This document shows positions 35,144 through 45,248 of a stretch of 64,000 nucleotides of DNA, in pieces. The DNA is taken from assembly GCF_021654165.1 (NCBI RefSeq), contig NZ_JAKFZN010000002.1, positions 46,001 through 110,000 on the forward strand. Reading direction: 5' to 3'. Source of the stretch: Nereida sp. MMG025. GTDB lineage: Bacteria > Pseudomonadota > Alphaproteobacteria > Rhodobacterales > Rhodobacteraceae. Position 1 is the stretch's first letter, and every line of letters begins with the position of its first letter. The position numbers and the translations under genes are program-made. Below the pieces are notes generated by a model that worked only from the letters and a program-made list of their open reading frames with translations, made no database searches and was not told where the DNA came from.

Positions 35144-36061
35144 ATGCAAACCACCTTGATCACCGACCCCAAAAGCGCGGGCATATTACTGGCCAAGGGG
35201 GCTCTTGTCGGTTTTGCCACGGAAACTGTGTATGGATTAGGGGCAGACGCGCGAAATGATACGGCCGTTGCACGCATTTTCGAAGCCAAAGGGCGGCCCA
35301 CATTCAATCCGCTTATTGTGCATGTGCCTGATTTGGAAGCCGCGCAGACCCTTGTTGCCTTCAACGAAACCGCGTTGGAACTGGCGCGGCACTTTTGGCC
35401 CGGGCCCCTCACGCTGGTCCTTCCCTTAACGGACAAAAGCCTTTCGCCGCTTGTCACAGCGGGGCTTCCCACGCTTGCCATTCGCGTGCCCGCTCATGCC
35501 CAAGCACAAGCGGTTTTGCGGGCGGCGGGCACCCCCATTGCTGCCCCCTCTGCCAACCCGTCTGGCCGCATCAGCCCAACGACATCAGCCCACGTGATGG
35601 ATGGGCTATCGGGGAGGGTCGATGCTGTGCTTGAGGGCGGCGCCTGCGTGGTGGGCCTTGAAAGTACGATCATCGGTTTTGAGCCCGCCCCCGTCTTGCT
35701 GCGTCAAGGGGGGCTGTCGCAAGACCGAATTGAACAAGCAATCGGCCCTTTGAAGTCCGACACGACCCCCGCAGCGGTGCAGGCGCCCGGTCAGCTTGCC
35801 TCGCATTATGCACCGCAACGTGCGGTCAGGCTGAACGCCCAGGCGCCCGAGAAAGATGAGGTGTTTTTGGGCTTTGGTCCGATGACAAGCAATTTGAATT
35901 TGTCGGAGAGCGCAGACTTGGTAGAGGCCGCAGCCAATCTCTTCGGCCACCTGCATCAACTGGATGCTCTCGATCGGCCCATCGCGGTTGCGCCGATCCC
36001 CGAAATTGGCTTGGGCCGCGCGATCAATGATCGGTTGCGCCGTGCCGCAGCACCCCGTTAA
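35144..36061 (+). CDS. L-threonylcarbamoyladenylate synthase (Sua5 type)
   Basis: Makes threonylcarbamoyl-AMP from Thr, bicarbonate and ATP for the t6A37 tRNA modification. The 305-residue protein has the YrdC/Sua5 signature GFATETVYGLGADA, KGRPTFNPLIVH, and the ATP-binding IRVPAHAQAQ and APSANPSG segments in residues 1-200. The extra ~100 C-terminal residues form the Sua5 domain, so it is the long Sua5 form and not TsaC. No clear ribosome site is seen. Its end overlaps yqgE by four bases. Confidence 0.92.
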   Translation: MQTTLITDPKSAGILLAKGALVGFATETVYGLGADARNDTAVARIFEAKGRPTFNPLIVHVPDLEAAQTLVAFNETALELARHFWPGPLTLVLPLTDKSLSPLVTAGLPTLAIRVPAHAQAQAVLRAAGTPIAAPSANPSGRISPTTSAHVMDGLSGRVDAVLEGGACVVGLESTIIGFEPAPVLLRQGGLSQDRIEQAIGPLKSDTTPAAVQAPGQLASHYAPQRAVRLNAQAPEKDEVFLGFGPMTSNLNLSESADLVEAAANLFGHLHQLDALDRPIAVAPIPEIGLGRAINDRLRRAAAPR

Positions 36062-36624
36062 GCGCGCCCGGCATCTGCCGACAACATCAGCGGATCAATC
36101 CCAAGCCCTTTGATCGCATCCACCCATTTTTTGGACGCATCGGTGCGGAATACCAAATCTGGGTCAGCTTGTGCCGTCAGCCAGCCATTCATCGCGATCT
36201 CTTGTTCAAGCTGACCCGCCCCCCATCCTGCATACCCCATCGCCATCAAGGTCTGTTTGGGGCCAATGCCAAGCGCAATGTCTTCAAGGACATCAATGGT
36301 GGCCGTCATCCCGATGCCTTTGGCAATCTGCAGCGTGCTATCGTTTTGCTGGTAATCTGCGGAGTGAAGAACAAATCCGCGCCCATGGTCGACAGGACCA
36401 CCAAAATGCACCCGAATGTCACGCACCTCGGCGCTTGGGGTAATGTTCAAATGCTTAAGAAGTCCTGCAAACGTCAGATCAGCACTGGGTTTATTCACAA
36501 TCAGACCCATCGCACCATCATCGCTATGCGCACATAGGTAAATGACCGAATGCTCAAACCGCGGATCGCCCATGCCGGGCATCGCAATAAGAAGCTGTCC
36601 TGTCAAATCTGCCATATTACTCAT
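36058..36624 (-). CDS. YqgE/AlgH family protein
   Basis: A 188-residue UPF0301 (YqgE/AlgH) protein: LTGQLLIAMPGMGDPRFEHSVIYLC at the start, GLIVNKP, HFGGPVDHGRGFVLH, and a GYAGWGAGQLE motif. Function is unclear; relatives affect alginate expression in Pseudomonas. I place the start at ATG 36624; the frame continues upstream without conservation. Convergent with the Sua5 gene and divergent from the DsbD-like gene. Confidence 0.9.
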   Translation of the reverse strand: MSNMADLTGQLLIAMPGMGDPRFEHSVIYLCAHSDDGAMGLIVNKPSADLTFAGLLKHLNITPSAEVRDIRVHFGGPVDHGRGFVLHSADYQQNDSTLQIAKGIGMTATIDVLEDIALGIGPKQTLMAMGYAGWGAGQLEQEIAMNGWLTAQADPDLVFRTDASKKWVDAIKGLGIDPLMLSADAGRA

Positions 36625-36738
36625 ACGTCTAAGATGGCCCCGCCCCTGACGTCTGGCAAGTGGCATAGCCGCCACGCTCACCATGTCTTGCCGTATTCGT
36701 GATTTCCACATGGCTGTGAATTGCTTAAACCTAGCGGA

Positions 36739-37542
36739 ATGTTGCGCAACCTTTCCTTGCCCGCCGCGCTGTTAGCGCTTTGCCTTCCATCGAATGGGAT
36801 GGCTGATCCTGCACGTGATGCAGTTGCCTTGGATATTTTAGGCGGCTGGCGCACCGACGACGGAACACATATCGCTGGCGTCAGGCTCACTTTGGCGGAC
36901 GGGTGGAAAACATATTGGCGCAGCCCTGGTGATGCAGGTATCCCGCCCTCCTTTTCCTGGACCGGAACCCGCAATGTGGAAGCCGTGCATTTCCACTGGC
37001 CCGTCCCCGAGGTGCATGACCAAAACGGCATGCGCACCTTGGGCTATGCGGGCCAAGTCGTGATCCCGATTGAAGTTGTGCCCGATGCCGACGGGCAAAT
37101 GCGGCTGAAAGGCAAAGTCCAGATCGGTGTCTGCAAAGATATTTGCGTGCCCAAAACCCTGCGGTTCAACGCCCTTTTGCCAGAAACAGGTGCACCTGAT
37201 GGGCAGATCGCAGCGGCACTGATCAACCAGCCCTTGTCAGCCAAAGATGCCAATATGACAGGCATCACATGCAAGATCGCAGCTGTCGAAGATGGCATCC
37301 GACTTCATGCAGAGATTTCCATGCCTGCCCTCGGGCGGGACGAGCTTGCGGTGATCGAAGTTCCCCAAGCACACCTTTGGGTGTCCGAAGCGGATGTGGT
37401 CAGGTCAGGCAACACTCTGACAGCCAGCGTTGATATCCTCAGCCCAACAGGCGGCTATGTCGCGTTGGATCGTAGCGAATTGATCTTCACGGTAATGGCA
37501 GGCGGCCAAGCGGTAGAAGCCAAAGGATGCACAGGCCGCTAG
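36739..37542 (+). CDS. Periplasmic DsbD alpha-domain-like protein
   Basis: A 267-residue secreted protein: a signal peptide (MLRNLSLPAALLALCLPSNGMA) and then a DsbD N-terminal-type domain with the cysteine motif GVCKDICVP near residue 135. DsbD's N-domain passes reducing power to periplasmic targets; here the membrane and C-terminal domains are absent, so it would work with a separate CcdA-type partner. The stop overlaps the convergent RND gene by four bases. Confidence 0.8.
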   Translation: MLRNLSLPAALLALCLPSNGMADPARDAVALDILGGWRTDDGTHIAGVRLTLADGWKTYWRSPGDAGIPPSFSWTGTRNVEAVHFHWPVPEVHDQNGMRTLGYAGQVVIPIEVVPDADGQMRLKGKVQIGVCKDICVPKTLRFNALLPETGAPDGQIAAALINQPLSAKDANMTGITCKIAAVEDGIRLHAEISMPALGRDELAVIEVPQAHLWVSEADVVRSGNTLTASVDILSPTGGYVALDRSELIFTVMAGGQAVEAKGCTGR

Positions 37543-40500
37543 GCTGTTTGCGACACACCTTTACGCGATATCCAAAGCGCTGAAGCCGCAAACACCAGCA
37601 ACGCTGCAACAATCGTAAACGCTGCAAACCAGCCAAAGGCCAATCCAAGCCCCATTTCGGCGCCCCAGACGGTCGCCCCCGTAAATCCGACAGACCCCAT
37701 CGTTGCCAAAAGCGCAACGCCACTCAGCCCGAGCAGAACCACATTTGCCCCCTTCACCGCCGCCGCTGACTGCGGTGCGCGCAAGGCACGTTTGCTGGCG
37801 GTGCGCAGGCGTTCGATATCGGTTTGCATCGCCACCAATGCAGGCACGACAAGCAACACAAGGATCATCCCAAATCCCAGACCGTAAACCAGTGTAATCA
37901 CTGTGGGTTTAAGGAATTGCGCCTGACTGCTTTGCTCATACAAAAGCGGCGAAAGCCCGAGGACCGTTGTCAAAGTCGTCAACAAAACAGGGCGTAAACG
38001 ATCGCAGGCGCCATCAATAATCGCAGGGATGATCCCGCGATCTTTTGCATAATCATCAATCGTCGTGACCAACACAATGCTGTCGTTGATAACGATGCCC
38101 ACCATGCCGATGAGGCCCACAACCGTAAACATACTCAGCGGCACATCCCAAACCCAATGGCCGTAAATGGTGCCAACCAAACCAAATGGAATAATCGCCA
38201 TCACCACCACGGGACGTGTCCAGCTTCCAAAAACCCATGCCAACGTCAGGAAAATTCCCAAAAGGCTTAGCATCAATCCGACCCGCGCATCGTTCAGGAA
38301 TTCATCTTCATCCTGCGATTGGCCAGAGAACACAAAGGCCACTTGCTGTTCGCTTTCGATGCGCGGCAAAATATCGTCTTCAAGCAGCGCAAGGATTTCA
38401 TTGGCACGCGCCGCGTCTTCCTGATTCAATTCGCCCGTAACGCTGATCAGCTGGATACCATTCTCGCGATTGACCGATGCAAAGCCTGTGCGCCGTTCCA
38501 CCCTGACAATATCAGCCAGAGGCACATATTGCCCCGCGTCCGAGCGCACCAGCATTTCGCTCAGAAAATCCGACGTCAGGCTGCCCTCTTCCAATTCCAC
38601 ACGGATGGCCGCACTTCGCGGCCCCACAGGGAATGTCGCCGCCTCAATCCCGTTCAACCTGTTGCGCAGCACGCGTCCCAGATCGTCGATATTGAAACCG
38701 AGCGCCTGGCCCTTGGCCGTCAGCTCCAAGATCAGCTCTTCTTTGTCGTATGCCAGATTGTCTTCGATGGCGGACACTTCGGAAAACTGTGCAAGCGCCT
38801 CTTTCAACGCGTTACTTGCTTCTTTCAACGTATCGGCATCTGCACCGTAAAACTGCACCTCAAGCCCGTCTCCTTGGGGGCCGCTGCCCCAACTGCGAAA
38901 GCTGATGTTTTCAAGACGCGGATGACGCGCAACCTGATCTTGCAACTCTGACACGAACGTGCGGCTGGAATATCCTGGTCGCTCATCGGCTTCGATCAAC
39001 TCGATGCTGACCCCACCAAGCTGGTCGGCGTCCTTGTTTTCGGTTCCCGACATGCCCCGCCCCGCGTTGCCGCCGACCTCGCCCATGACAAATGCAACCG
39101 GGTTTACACCGATGCGACCTTCCACATCGGCGGCCAAAACCTCAACGGCCTCGGTCATCAGCTCCATCTGTTCGATCGTGTCTTGGCGTGTGGCCCCATC
39201 GACCATAACAAAATTACCGGTCACAGAGCCCCGCTCAGGCGCGTTGAAAAAGCGCCACTGAACATCACCGCTGATAAACAACGTAGACGACAAAGCCAGC
39301 AGTGCCAGCACAGCAGCAAACACAGGATACCGCGCAACGATGACCCACCCCATAAGCGGGCGGAAGATGTTTTCCTTCACCCAGTTGAACCCACGGTTCA
39401 CAACACGACTGGGCAGGTCATACCAGTGTTCTTTGTCCGTATGCTTCAACGCGCCTGCCATGTGATGCGGCAAGATCAAGAAACATTCGACCAAAGAGGC
39501 CAGCAGAACCACAATCACCGTAAAGGGAATATCGCTGATCAAATCGCCAAACCGCCCCCCGATTGCGACCAGCCCAAAAAAGGCGATCACCGTTGTCACG
39601 GTTGCACTAAACACCGGGCTTGCCATGCGCTTGGCCGCCGTTTCCGCGGCGCGCACAGGATCTTCGCCAAGCTTGCGGGCGCGGAAATCAGCGTGTTCTC
39701 CCACAACAATCGCATCGTCAACGACGATCCCGAGAGTAATAATTAATGCAAACAGGCTGATCATATTGATTGTCAAACCCGCCAGATACATCAGCGCCAT
39801 AGCTGTGAACATCGCAACAGGAATACCCGCGGCAACCCAAAAAGCTGTCCGCGCATTCAAGAACAAAAACAACAGCAAAACGACCAACCCAAGCCCCATC
39901 AGACCGTTGTCGATCAGGATATTCAGGCGTCCACTGATTGCCTCGGCCCGTGTACGGATCAGTTGCACCTCAACGCCTTGGGGCAGAGACAGCTCAAGCT
40001 CGTCCGCAACCTTTTGCACCTTGGCTTGGATATCAATCGCATCACCTTGATCCGAACGGTCGATGCGGATGGACAACGCAGGCGCACCTTCCACGAAATA
40101 AGCGCGGTTGCGATCAATCCCATCGACACGAATACGCGCAACATCACCGACCGTCAGATTTGCGCCATCCGTGCCAGAGCGCAAAATTATCCCCGCAATC
40201 GCATCTGCATCGCGTTTGGCAACGCCCGTGCGCACACGGCTTGTGCCACCGACATCGCCCGCAGGGTCTGTATCCACCTCTGCGCCCACGGCACGTGCGA
40301 TTTCGGCCATACTCACGTCATTGCGGATCAGGCTTTCCTGGCTCACCTCAACCACCGTGTTCGGGGCCGCCACGCCGCGGATGGTTGCACGCGTCACACC
40401 TTCGGCAAATAGGCGTGTGACAAATTCATCGGCAAACCGCCCAAGCTGTTCAACACCCACAGGCCCTGAAATCACAACATCTGTGACGCGGTCACGCCAT

Positions 40501-40916
40501 GCGCCGCGCCGCACATTCGGCTCCTCGGCTTCTTCGGGCAATGTATTAACACCGTCTACAACGACTTGCACATCATCGGCCGCGCGTGCCATGTCCCACC
40601 CGGGGTCAAAATCCAGTTGGATCGACGCGCGCCCCTCCCGAGAACTTGCAGAAGAGGCCGCAACGCCTTCGACACTCAGCAATGCAGGCTCCAAGACCTG
40701 CACAATCGCTGCGTCGACATCCTCAGCGCCTGCGCCTTCCCAAGTCACTGAAACGGTGACATTGTCCACCACGACATCAGGGAAAAACTGCGCCCGCATC
40801 TGCGGGATCACCGCAAGTCCCACCGCAAGCAGAACCACCAACAGCAGATTGGCCGCTGTGGGATGGCGGGTGAAGTAGGAAAGAATACCGCCTGCGGAAT
40901 TGGGCAATGCGCGCAT
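37539..40916 (-). CDS. RND-family efflux transporter permease (AcrB/HAE1-like)
   Basis: A 1125-residue inner-membrane pump of the RND superfamily with 12 membrane helices and two large periplasmic loops. The proton-relay aspartate pair in helix 4 is present (GIVVDDAIVV), and the mirror motif GIVINDSIVLV is in the second half. Substrates of the HAE1 type are drugs and lipophilic compounds. It is downstream of, and overlaps by one base, the membrane-fusion gene; no outer-membrane TolC partner is adjacent. The C-terminus is about 80 residues longer than AcrB. Confidence 0.93.
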   Translation of the reverse strand: MRALPNSAGGILSYFTRHPTAANLLLVVLLAVGLAVIPQMRAQFFPDVVVDNVTVSVTWEGAGAEDVDAAIVQVLEPALLSVEGVAASSASSREGRASIQLDFDPGWDMARAADDVQVVVDGVNTLPEEAEEPNVRRGAWRDRVTDVVISGPVGVEQLGRFADEFVTRLFAEGVTRATIRGVAAPNTVVEVSQESLIRNDVSMAEIARAVGAEVDTDPAGDVGGTSRVRTGVAKRDADAIAGIILRSGTDGANLTVGDVARIRVDGIDRNRAYFVEGAPALSIRIDRSDQGDAIDIQAKVQKVADELELSLPQGVEVQLIRTRAEAISGRLNILIDNGLMGLGLVVLLLFLFLNARTAFWVAAGIPVAMFTAMALMYLAGLTINMISLFALIITLGIVVDDAIVVGEHADFRARKLGEDPVRAAETAAKRMASPVFSATVTTVIAFFGLVAIGGRFGDLISDIPFTVIVVLLASLVECFLILPHHMAGALKHTDKEHWYDLPSRVVNRGFNWVKENIFRPLMGWVIVARYPVFAAVLALLALSSTLFISGDVQWRFFNAPERGSVTGNFVMVDGATRQDTIEQMELMTEAVEVLAADVEGRIGVNPVAFVMGEVGGNAGRGMSGTENKDADQLGGVSIELIEADERPGYSSRTFVSELQDQVARHPRLENISFRSWGSGPQGDGLEVQFYGADADTLKEASNALKEALAQFSEVSAIEDNLAYDKEELILELTAKGQALGFNIDDLGRVLRNRLNGIEAATFPVGPRSAAIRVELEEGSLTSDFLSEMLVRSDAGQYVPLADIVRVERRTGFASVNRENGIQLISVTGELNQEDAARANEILALLEDDILPRIESEQQVAFVFSGQSQDEDEFLNDARVGLMLSLLGIFLTLAWVFGSWTRPVVVMAIIPFGLVGTIYGHWVWDVPLSMFTVVGLIGMVGIVINDSIVLVTTIDDYAKDRGIIPAIIDGACDRLRPVLLTTLTTVLGLSPLLYEQSSQAQFLKPTVITLVYGLGFGMILVLLVVPALVAMQTDIERLRTASKRALRAPQSAAAVKGANVVLLGLSGVALLATMGSVGFTGATVWGAEMGLGLAFGWFAAFTIVAALLVFAASALWISRKGVSQTA

Positions 40917-42370
40917 CAGCTGCCCATCCGCTGTTCAATACGCGTGATAATACGCGCGGGCACTTTTTCATTTTGCAGCTCAGACAGAATTCGTGCGCGC
41001 GCCTCTTCAGGCATGCGCGTGTTTCCTTCGACAAAAGCGATTAGTTTCGCGCGACGCTCGTCGCTCAGCTCAACCATATCCGAGACCTCGACATCGCGGC
41101 CTTCGGGGCGAAGCGCACGCACTTTGATCCCTGCCCCCAAAACGGGCGAACGCGCAGCGACAACCTCTCGGCCCCGAAGCTGAGGTGCGCTGACGATCAC
41201 ATCATCCTGCTGGCGGCGCAAAACCGTTGTCTGGGCGACTTCCAAACGCTCTTCTTCGCCCAAAACCAGAACCTCGCCTGCTGCATTGACCGCAGCGGAT
41301 GGCAGCAGCACCACATTCTCAAGGGGTTTTTCATCAATCGACACGCGCACAAAATCACCAGGCTTCAAACCGCGCGATGTATCCAGCGACGCAAAAATCA
41401 AACGGCCGGTTTGACCTTCCGCAACACTCGCACTCTCGCGCAAAATGCGCCCTTGCGACGTCAGATCAAACCCCAGAACCTCCAGTGTCACCGTCACAGG
41501 TGCGTCCAGCAAGCTACCTGCATCATCCAAAAGGCGGGCGTATTGCGAGGTGCTCAGACGAAAGGCCACCTCCAGTTGATCAGGGTCAACCAGCCGACCC
41601 AAAGCTTCGCCTTGGCTGGCACGGTCGCCCGTCACCACACTTACCTCTGCAAGCGTGCCGTCAAACTCTGCAATAATGCGCGTTTCTTCCAGATCACGTT
41701 GCGCATCGGCCAAGTTGATGGACTGGCGCGACAATCGCGTTTGGGCCAGATCAATGCGCGCTTGTGCATTAGCCACCGCCTGCCTGCGCGAGATCACCGC
41801 CTGACGTGCAGCCGCAGCCGCAAGTTCGGCCGTTTCCACCGCCGCTTCCGTGCCAACACCGCGGCGCTGCAAATCGCGTTGACGCTGCAAGGCCCGTTCT
41901 CTCAAATCGGCCTGGGCCTGGGCCCCTGCCAAATCATCTTCGGCCAAACCCAAGGCTTGGTTTGCATCGCGCAGCTCTGCTTGTGCCTCGGTCACATCCG
42001 CCTGCGCCCGCGATACAGTGGATTGCGCGTCCGCAGGGTCCAGTTCGATCAGAACATCGCCCTCGCGCACGCGCCCGCCTTCGGTAAAATTGGGATGCAA
42101 CGCAACCACCTCACCCGATACAGCAGGGCGCAACTCAAGCGTGCGGCGGCTTTCGATCTGACCGAAAACAGTCATCTGCGGTGCAAGGGTCTGCGGCTCG
42201 AATGCAATCACATTCACAGCAAACACCCGCTCACGTGCGGGTCTGGCAAATGGTTCTTGGTTGGCGCGTTCCTGCACAGCATCACGGACTTGAAAGGCGC
42301 CAAACGCCAAAAGCCCTGTCGTCAGGGCCAAAAGAACAACGCCCAATAGGCTGCGGCTCAAAAATCGCAA
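40916..42370 (-). CDS. Efflux RND transporter periplasmic adaptor subunit
   Basis: A 484-residue membrane-fusion protein: an N-terminal signal or anchor (residues 8-28), a lipoyl-like half (GEVVALHPNFTEGGRVREGDVLIELD), a long alpha hairpin (about 100-220, Ala/Gln/Arg-rich) and beta-barrel domains. It links the RND pump to an outer-membrane channel. It heads the two-gene pump operon, and its promoter is in the 106 bases before moaB. Confidence 0.92.
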   Translation of the reverse strand: MRFLSRSLLGVVLLALTTGLLAFGAFQVRDAVQERANQEPFARPARERVFAVNVIAFEPQTLAPQMTVFGQIESRRTLELRPAVSGEVVALHPNFTEGGRVREGDVLIELDPADAQSTVSRAQADVTEAQAELRDANQALGLAEDDLAGAQAQADLRERALQRQRDLQRRGVGTEAAVETAELAAAAARQAVISRRQAVANAQARIDLAQTRLSRQSINLADAQRDLEETRIIAEFDGTLAEVSVVTGDRASQGEALGRLVDPDQLEVAFRLSTSQYARLLDDAGSLLDAPVTVTLEVLGFDLTSQGRILRESASVAEGQTGRLIFASLDTSRGLKPGDFVRVSIDEKPLENVVLLPSAAVNAAGEVLVLGEEERLEVAQTTVLRRQQDDVIVSAPQLRGREVVAARSPVLGAGIKVRALRPEGRDVEVSDMVELSDERRAKLIAFVEGNTRMPEEARARILSELQNEKVPARIITRIEQRMGS

Positions 42371-42476
42371 ATCTCAAATCCTTTTTAACGCGCTGGTCTA
42401 AAGATAGGGCCAAAACGAGACGTTCCAAACCCTTAACGGTGCAACAACGCGTTTCCGTCGAAATTGTGATATCGCA

Positions 42477-43019
42477 TCACTTGCGGCGTTTGTGTTCATC
42501 CAGACGCGGCATGATCTCAACGAAATTGCAGGGGCGATGGCGGTAATCCAACTGTTTTACCAAAATTTCATCCCACGCATCTTTGCAAGCGCCCGTCGAT
42601 CCGGGCAGCGCAAACAGGTATGTTCCGTTGCAAACACCGCCTGTCGCACGCGACTGGATCGCGCTTGTCCCGATCTTGGCCATGCTGACATGAGTGAACA
42701 CCGTGCCAAAGGCATCAATCTCTTTTTCGTAAACATCACGGTGCGCCTCGACCGTCACATCGCGCCCTGTCAAGCCCGTGCCGCCCGTGCTGATAATGAC
42801 ATCGACACCCGCATCGTCACACCAGCTGCGCAACACATCCGCGATCATCTGGCGATCATCCACCACGATTTTTCGGTCCGCCAGCATGTGCCCCGCGCCT
42901 TCCAGCCGCGCCACCAATGTGTCGCCGCTGCGGTCATCATCCAGACCACGCGTATCGCTGACGGTCAGAACCGCAATACGCACCGGGATAAATTCCATCT
43001 TCTCGTCTATGCGGCTCAT
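42477..43019 (-). CDS. moaB: Molybdenum cofactor biosynthesis protein B
   Basis: A 180-residue MogA/MoaB-family enzyme that adenylylates molybdopterin ahead of MoeA-catalysed molybdate insertion. It carries LTVSDTR, the substrate-binding STGGTGLTGRDVT and LPGST. I start at ATG 43019 (MSRIDEKMEF), whose ATG overlaps the uracil-DNA glycosylase stop. Its partner MoeA is at 26 kb. Confidence 0.92.
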   Translation of the reverse strand: MSRIDEKMEFIPVRIAVLTVSDTRGLDDDRSGDTLVARLEGAGHMLADRKIVVDDRQMIADVLRSWCDDAGVDVIISTGGTGLTGRDVTVEAHRDVYEKEIDAFGTVFTHVSMAKIGTSAIQSRATGGVCNGTYLFALPGSTGACKDAWDEILVKQLDYRHRPCNFVEIMPRLDEHKRRK

Positions 43020-43792
43020 GATGCCTCCAATCGCGCTTTGATCTGCAGCAAATCGGCCCATGCCTCGCGCTTCATCACTGGATTGCGCAGCAAATACGCA
43101 GGGTGAAACATCGGCATCAGGCCCGTTCCGTTGTGATCCGCCCATGTCCCGCGCAAGCGTGTTACGCCCTTGCGCCCAAGCAACGCCTGACAACTGATGT
43201 TGCCCATCGCAACAATAACCTGCGGCTTGGCCAACGCGATATGACGTTCGATGAACGGGACCATCATCGCCAGTTCAAGCGGTTTTGGGTCTCGGTTCTG
43301 CGGCGGGCGCCACGGCATGACGTTGGTGATATAGGTATCCGTTGCCCGACTGCGGCCAATCGCGGCCAGCATCTTATCCAGCAATTGCCCCGCCGCACCG
43401 ACAAACGGCACGCCCGCAATGTCCTCGTCACGGCCAGGCGCTTCGCCAACAATCATCAAAGGGGCCTCAGCCACCCCATCTGCAAAAACAAGGTGTTGCG
43501 CCCCGCGTTTAAGATCACAATGCTCAAATTGTCCCATCGCATGCTTCAGGGCAGCCAGATCGCCTGCCGCCTCCGCCGCCTTGCGCGCTTCGGCAACGGC
43601 ATCGGTCTCAACCGGTTGCATCACGGCAGGCGCAGCGGCCCGTTTTGCAACAACAGGCTTGGGCGTTTGCGCAGGCGTTTCATACCGGTTGATCGGCGCA
43701 TCCGCGATACATTCATCAACGCCCAAATCCACTTGCCATTCAAGTGCTGCGCGGGCGGCATGCCAATCCATATGATCCAGAGACGATTCCAT
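43016..43792 (-). CDS. Uracil-DNA glycosylase, family 4-like, lacking Fe-S ligands
   Basis: A 258-residue UDG with a long Ala-rich N-terminal arm (1-80) and a family-4-like core: VGEAPGRDEDIAGVPFVGAAGQLLDKML, then TYITNVMPWRPPQNRDP and HPAYLLRNP. It should remove uracil from DNA. The family-4 Fe-S cysteines are mostly gone: only Cys92 matches, the first of CxxC is missing, KCRPP is PWRPP and the fourth cysteine is Met/Val. Fe-S-free relatives are known from other alphaproteobacteria such as Bradyrhizobium. Coupled to moaB by ATGA. Confidence 0.86.
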   Translation of the reverse strand: MESSLDHMDWHAARAALEWQVDLGVDECIADAPINRYETPAQTPKPVVAKRAAAPAVMQPVETDAVAEARKAAEAAGDLAALKHAMGQFEHCDLKRGAQHLVFADGVAEAPLMIVGEAPGRDEDIAGVPFVGAAGQLLDKMLAAIGRSRATDTYITNVMPWRPPQNRDPKPLELAMMVPFIERHIALAKPQVIVAMGNISCQALLGRKGVTRLRGTWADHNGTGLMPMFHPAYLLRNPVMKREAWADLLQIKARLEAS

Positions 43793-43905
43793 AGAGTGCT
43801 AACCTAGGCTGCGGCCCCCAAAGGGTAAACACCTTGTGGCGTGCCCCTTGCCGCTTATCGCGCCCCCTTCTATACCCTTGGAAACACCAGCAAGGGGGCC
43901 ACATC

Positions 43906-44856
43906 ATGGCATGGCGCGCGAAACATCTTTTGGGCATCGAACACCTTGGCCCGGACGAGATTACGACCCTTCTGGATTTGGCCGATACCTATGTGGATCT
44001 GAACCGCAAGCGTCACAAGCATTCGGACGCGCTCGCAGGTCTGACACAGGTGAATATGTTTTTCGAAAATTCGACCCGCACGCAGGCCAGTTTTGAATTG
44101 GCTGGCAAACGGCTTGGCGCCGATGTCATGAGCATGGCCATGCAGGCATCCAGCATCAAAAAAGGCGAAACCCTGATTGATACGGCCATGACGTTGAATG
44201 CGATGCACCCTGATCTGCTGGTTGTCCGCCACCCCCATTCGGGCGCCGTGAACCTGCTGGCCGAAAAGGTGAATTGCGCCGTTCTCAACGCAGGGGACGG
44301 GCGTCACGAACATCCGACCCAGGCGCTGCTGGATGCGCTTACCATCCGCCGCAGCAAAGGGCGCTTGCACCGCCTGAATATCGCAATTTGTGGCGATATC
44401 GCCCACTCCCGCGTGGCGCGGTCCAACATCATGCTGCTTGGCAAAATGGAAAACCGCGTGCGCCTGATTGGGCCGCCCACGTTGATGCCATCGCAAATTG
44501 ATCACTTCGGCGTCGAGGTTTTCGACGACATGCACGAAGGGCTGCGCGACGTGGATGTGGTGATGATGCTCCGCCTGCAACGCGAGCGGATGGACGGCGG
44601 CTTTATCCCGTCCGAACGCGAATACTACCACCGCTACGGTCTGGATCAGGCCAAGCTGGACAACGCCAAACCCGACGCCATCGTCATGCACCCCGGCCCC
44701 ATGAACCGCGGCGTCGAAATCGACGGCGAACTGGCAGATGATATCAACCGGTCGGTCATTCAAGAACAGGTGGAAATGGGCGTTGCCGTTCGTATGGCTG
44801 CGATGGACCTGTTGGCCCAAGCTGCACGCGCAACCCCAACCGAGGTCATGGCTTGA
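43906..44856 (+). CDS. pyrB: Aspartate carbamoyltransferase catalytic subunit
   Basis: PyrB makes carbamoyl-aspartate in de novo pyrimidine synthesis. The 316-residue protein has the carbamoyl-phosphate motif [27 protein letters not shown] and [18 protein letters not shown] precedes ATG 43906; the longer frame has no conserved residues. It heads the operon pyrB - two membrane proteins - pyrC-like - plsY, each joined by overlaps or short gaps. No regulatory PyrI is present, as expected where a dihydroorotase-like partner is used. Confidence 0.96.
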   Translation: MAWRAKHLLGIEHLGPDEITTLLDLADTYVDLNRKRHKHSDALAGLTQVNMFFENSTRTQASFELAGKRLGADVMSMAMQASSIKKGETLIDTAMTLNAMHPDLLVVRHPHSGAVNLLAEKVNCAVLNAGDGRHEHPTQALLDALTIRRSKGRLHRLNIAICGDIAHSRVARSNIMLLGKMENRVRLIGPPTLMPSQIDHFGVEVFDDMHEGLRDVDVVMMLRLQRERMDGGFIPSEREYYHRYGLDQAKLDNAKPDAIVMHPGPMNRGVEIDGELADDINRSVIQEQVEMGVAVRMAAMDLLAQAARATPTEVMA

Positions 44857-45248
44857 TCGCAACGCCCGACTTCAAGACTTTCCTCAAACGCTCCGTGCTT
44901 GGTGCGCTTTTGTTGGCCGCGGCTTTGCTGCCTCTGTTAACCGCGATTGATCTGGTGGGTGGTCTGATCGTCACCGCTGTATCGCCCATCGTTTACATGA
45001 TCGCCTTTGATGACTGGCGCACGTGGCGGCGCACCCGCGAACAGGTGTGGACCTTGGACGCCCAGGGGCTCACGCTCACCGACGGGTCAGAGGAACCAAA
45101 CCTCATGCCTTGGGCGGCAATCACAACGGCGCAGGAACATTGGTGGGATGGCGTAGTTGTCTCTTTGAAAGATGGCCAACGGCTCAAACTCAACTATCTG
45201 GCAAATCCAAAGGCCGTGGCACAAAGGATAAGGCAAGCAACCCAATGA
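44853..45248 (+). CDS. Small membrane protein in the pyr operon (unknown)
   Basis: A 131-residue protein starting at TTG 44853, which overlaps the pyrB stop (TTGA). Two hydrophobic spans near residues 13-55 precede a soluble beta-rich tail ([43 protein letters not shown]) that resembles bacterial PH-type domains. I do not recognise a named family. Its place inside the pyr operon is the only functional clue. Confidence 0.7.
   Translation: MIATPDFKTFLKRSVLGALLLAAALLPLLTAIDLVGGLIVTAVSPIVYMIAFDDWRTWRRTREQVWTLDAQGLTLTDGSEEPNLMPWAAITTAQEHWWDGVVVSLKDGQRLKLNYLANPKAVAQRIRQATQ

Noticed and set aside
43870..44862. 330-residue leftward frame opposite pyrB
   Set aside because: It mirrors the codons of pyrB, has no ribosome site and no domain; a codon-bias shadow.
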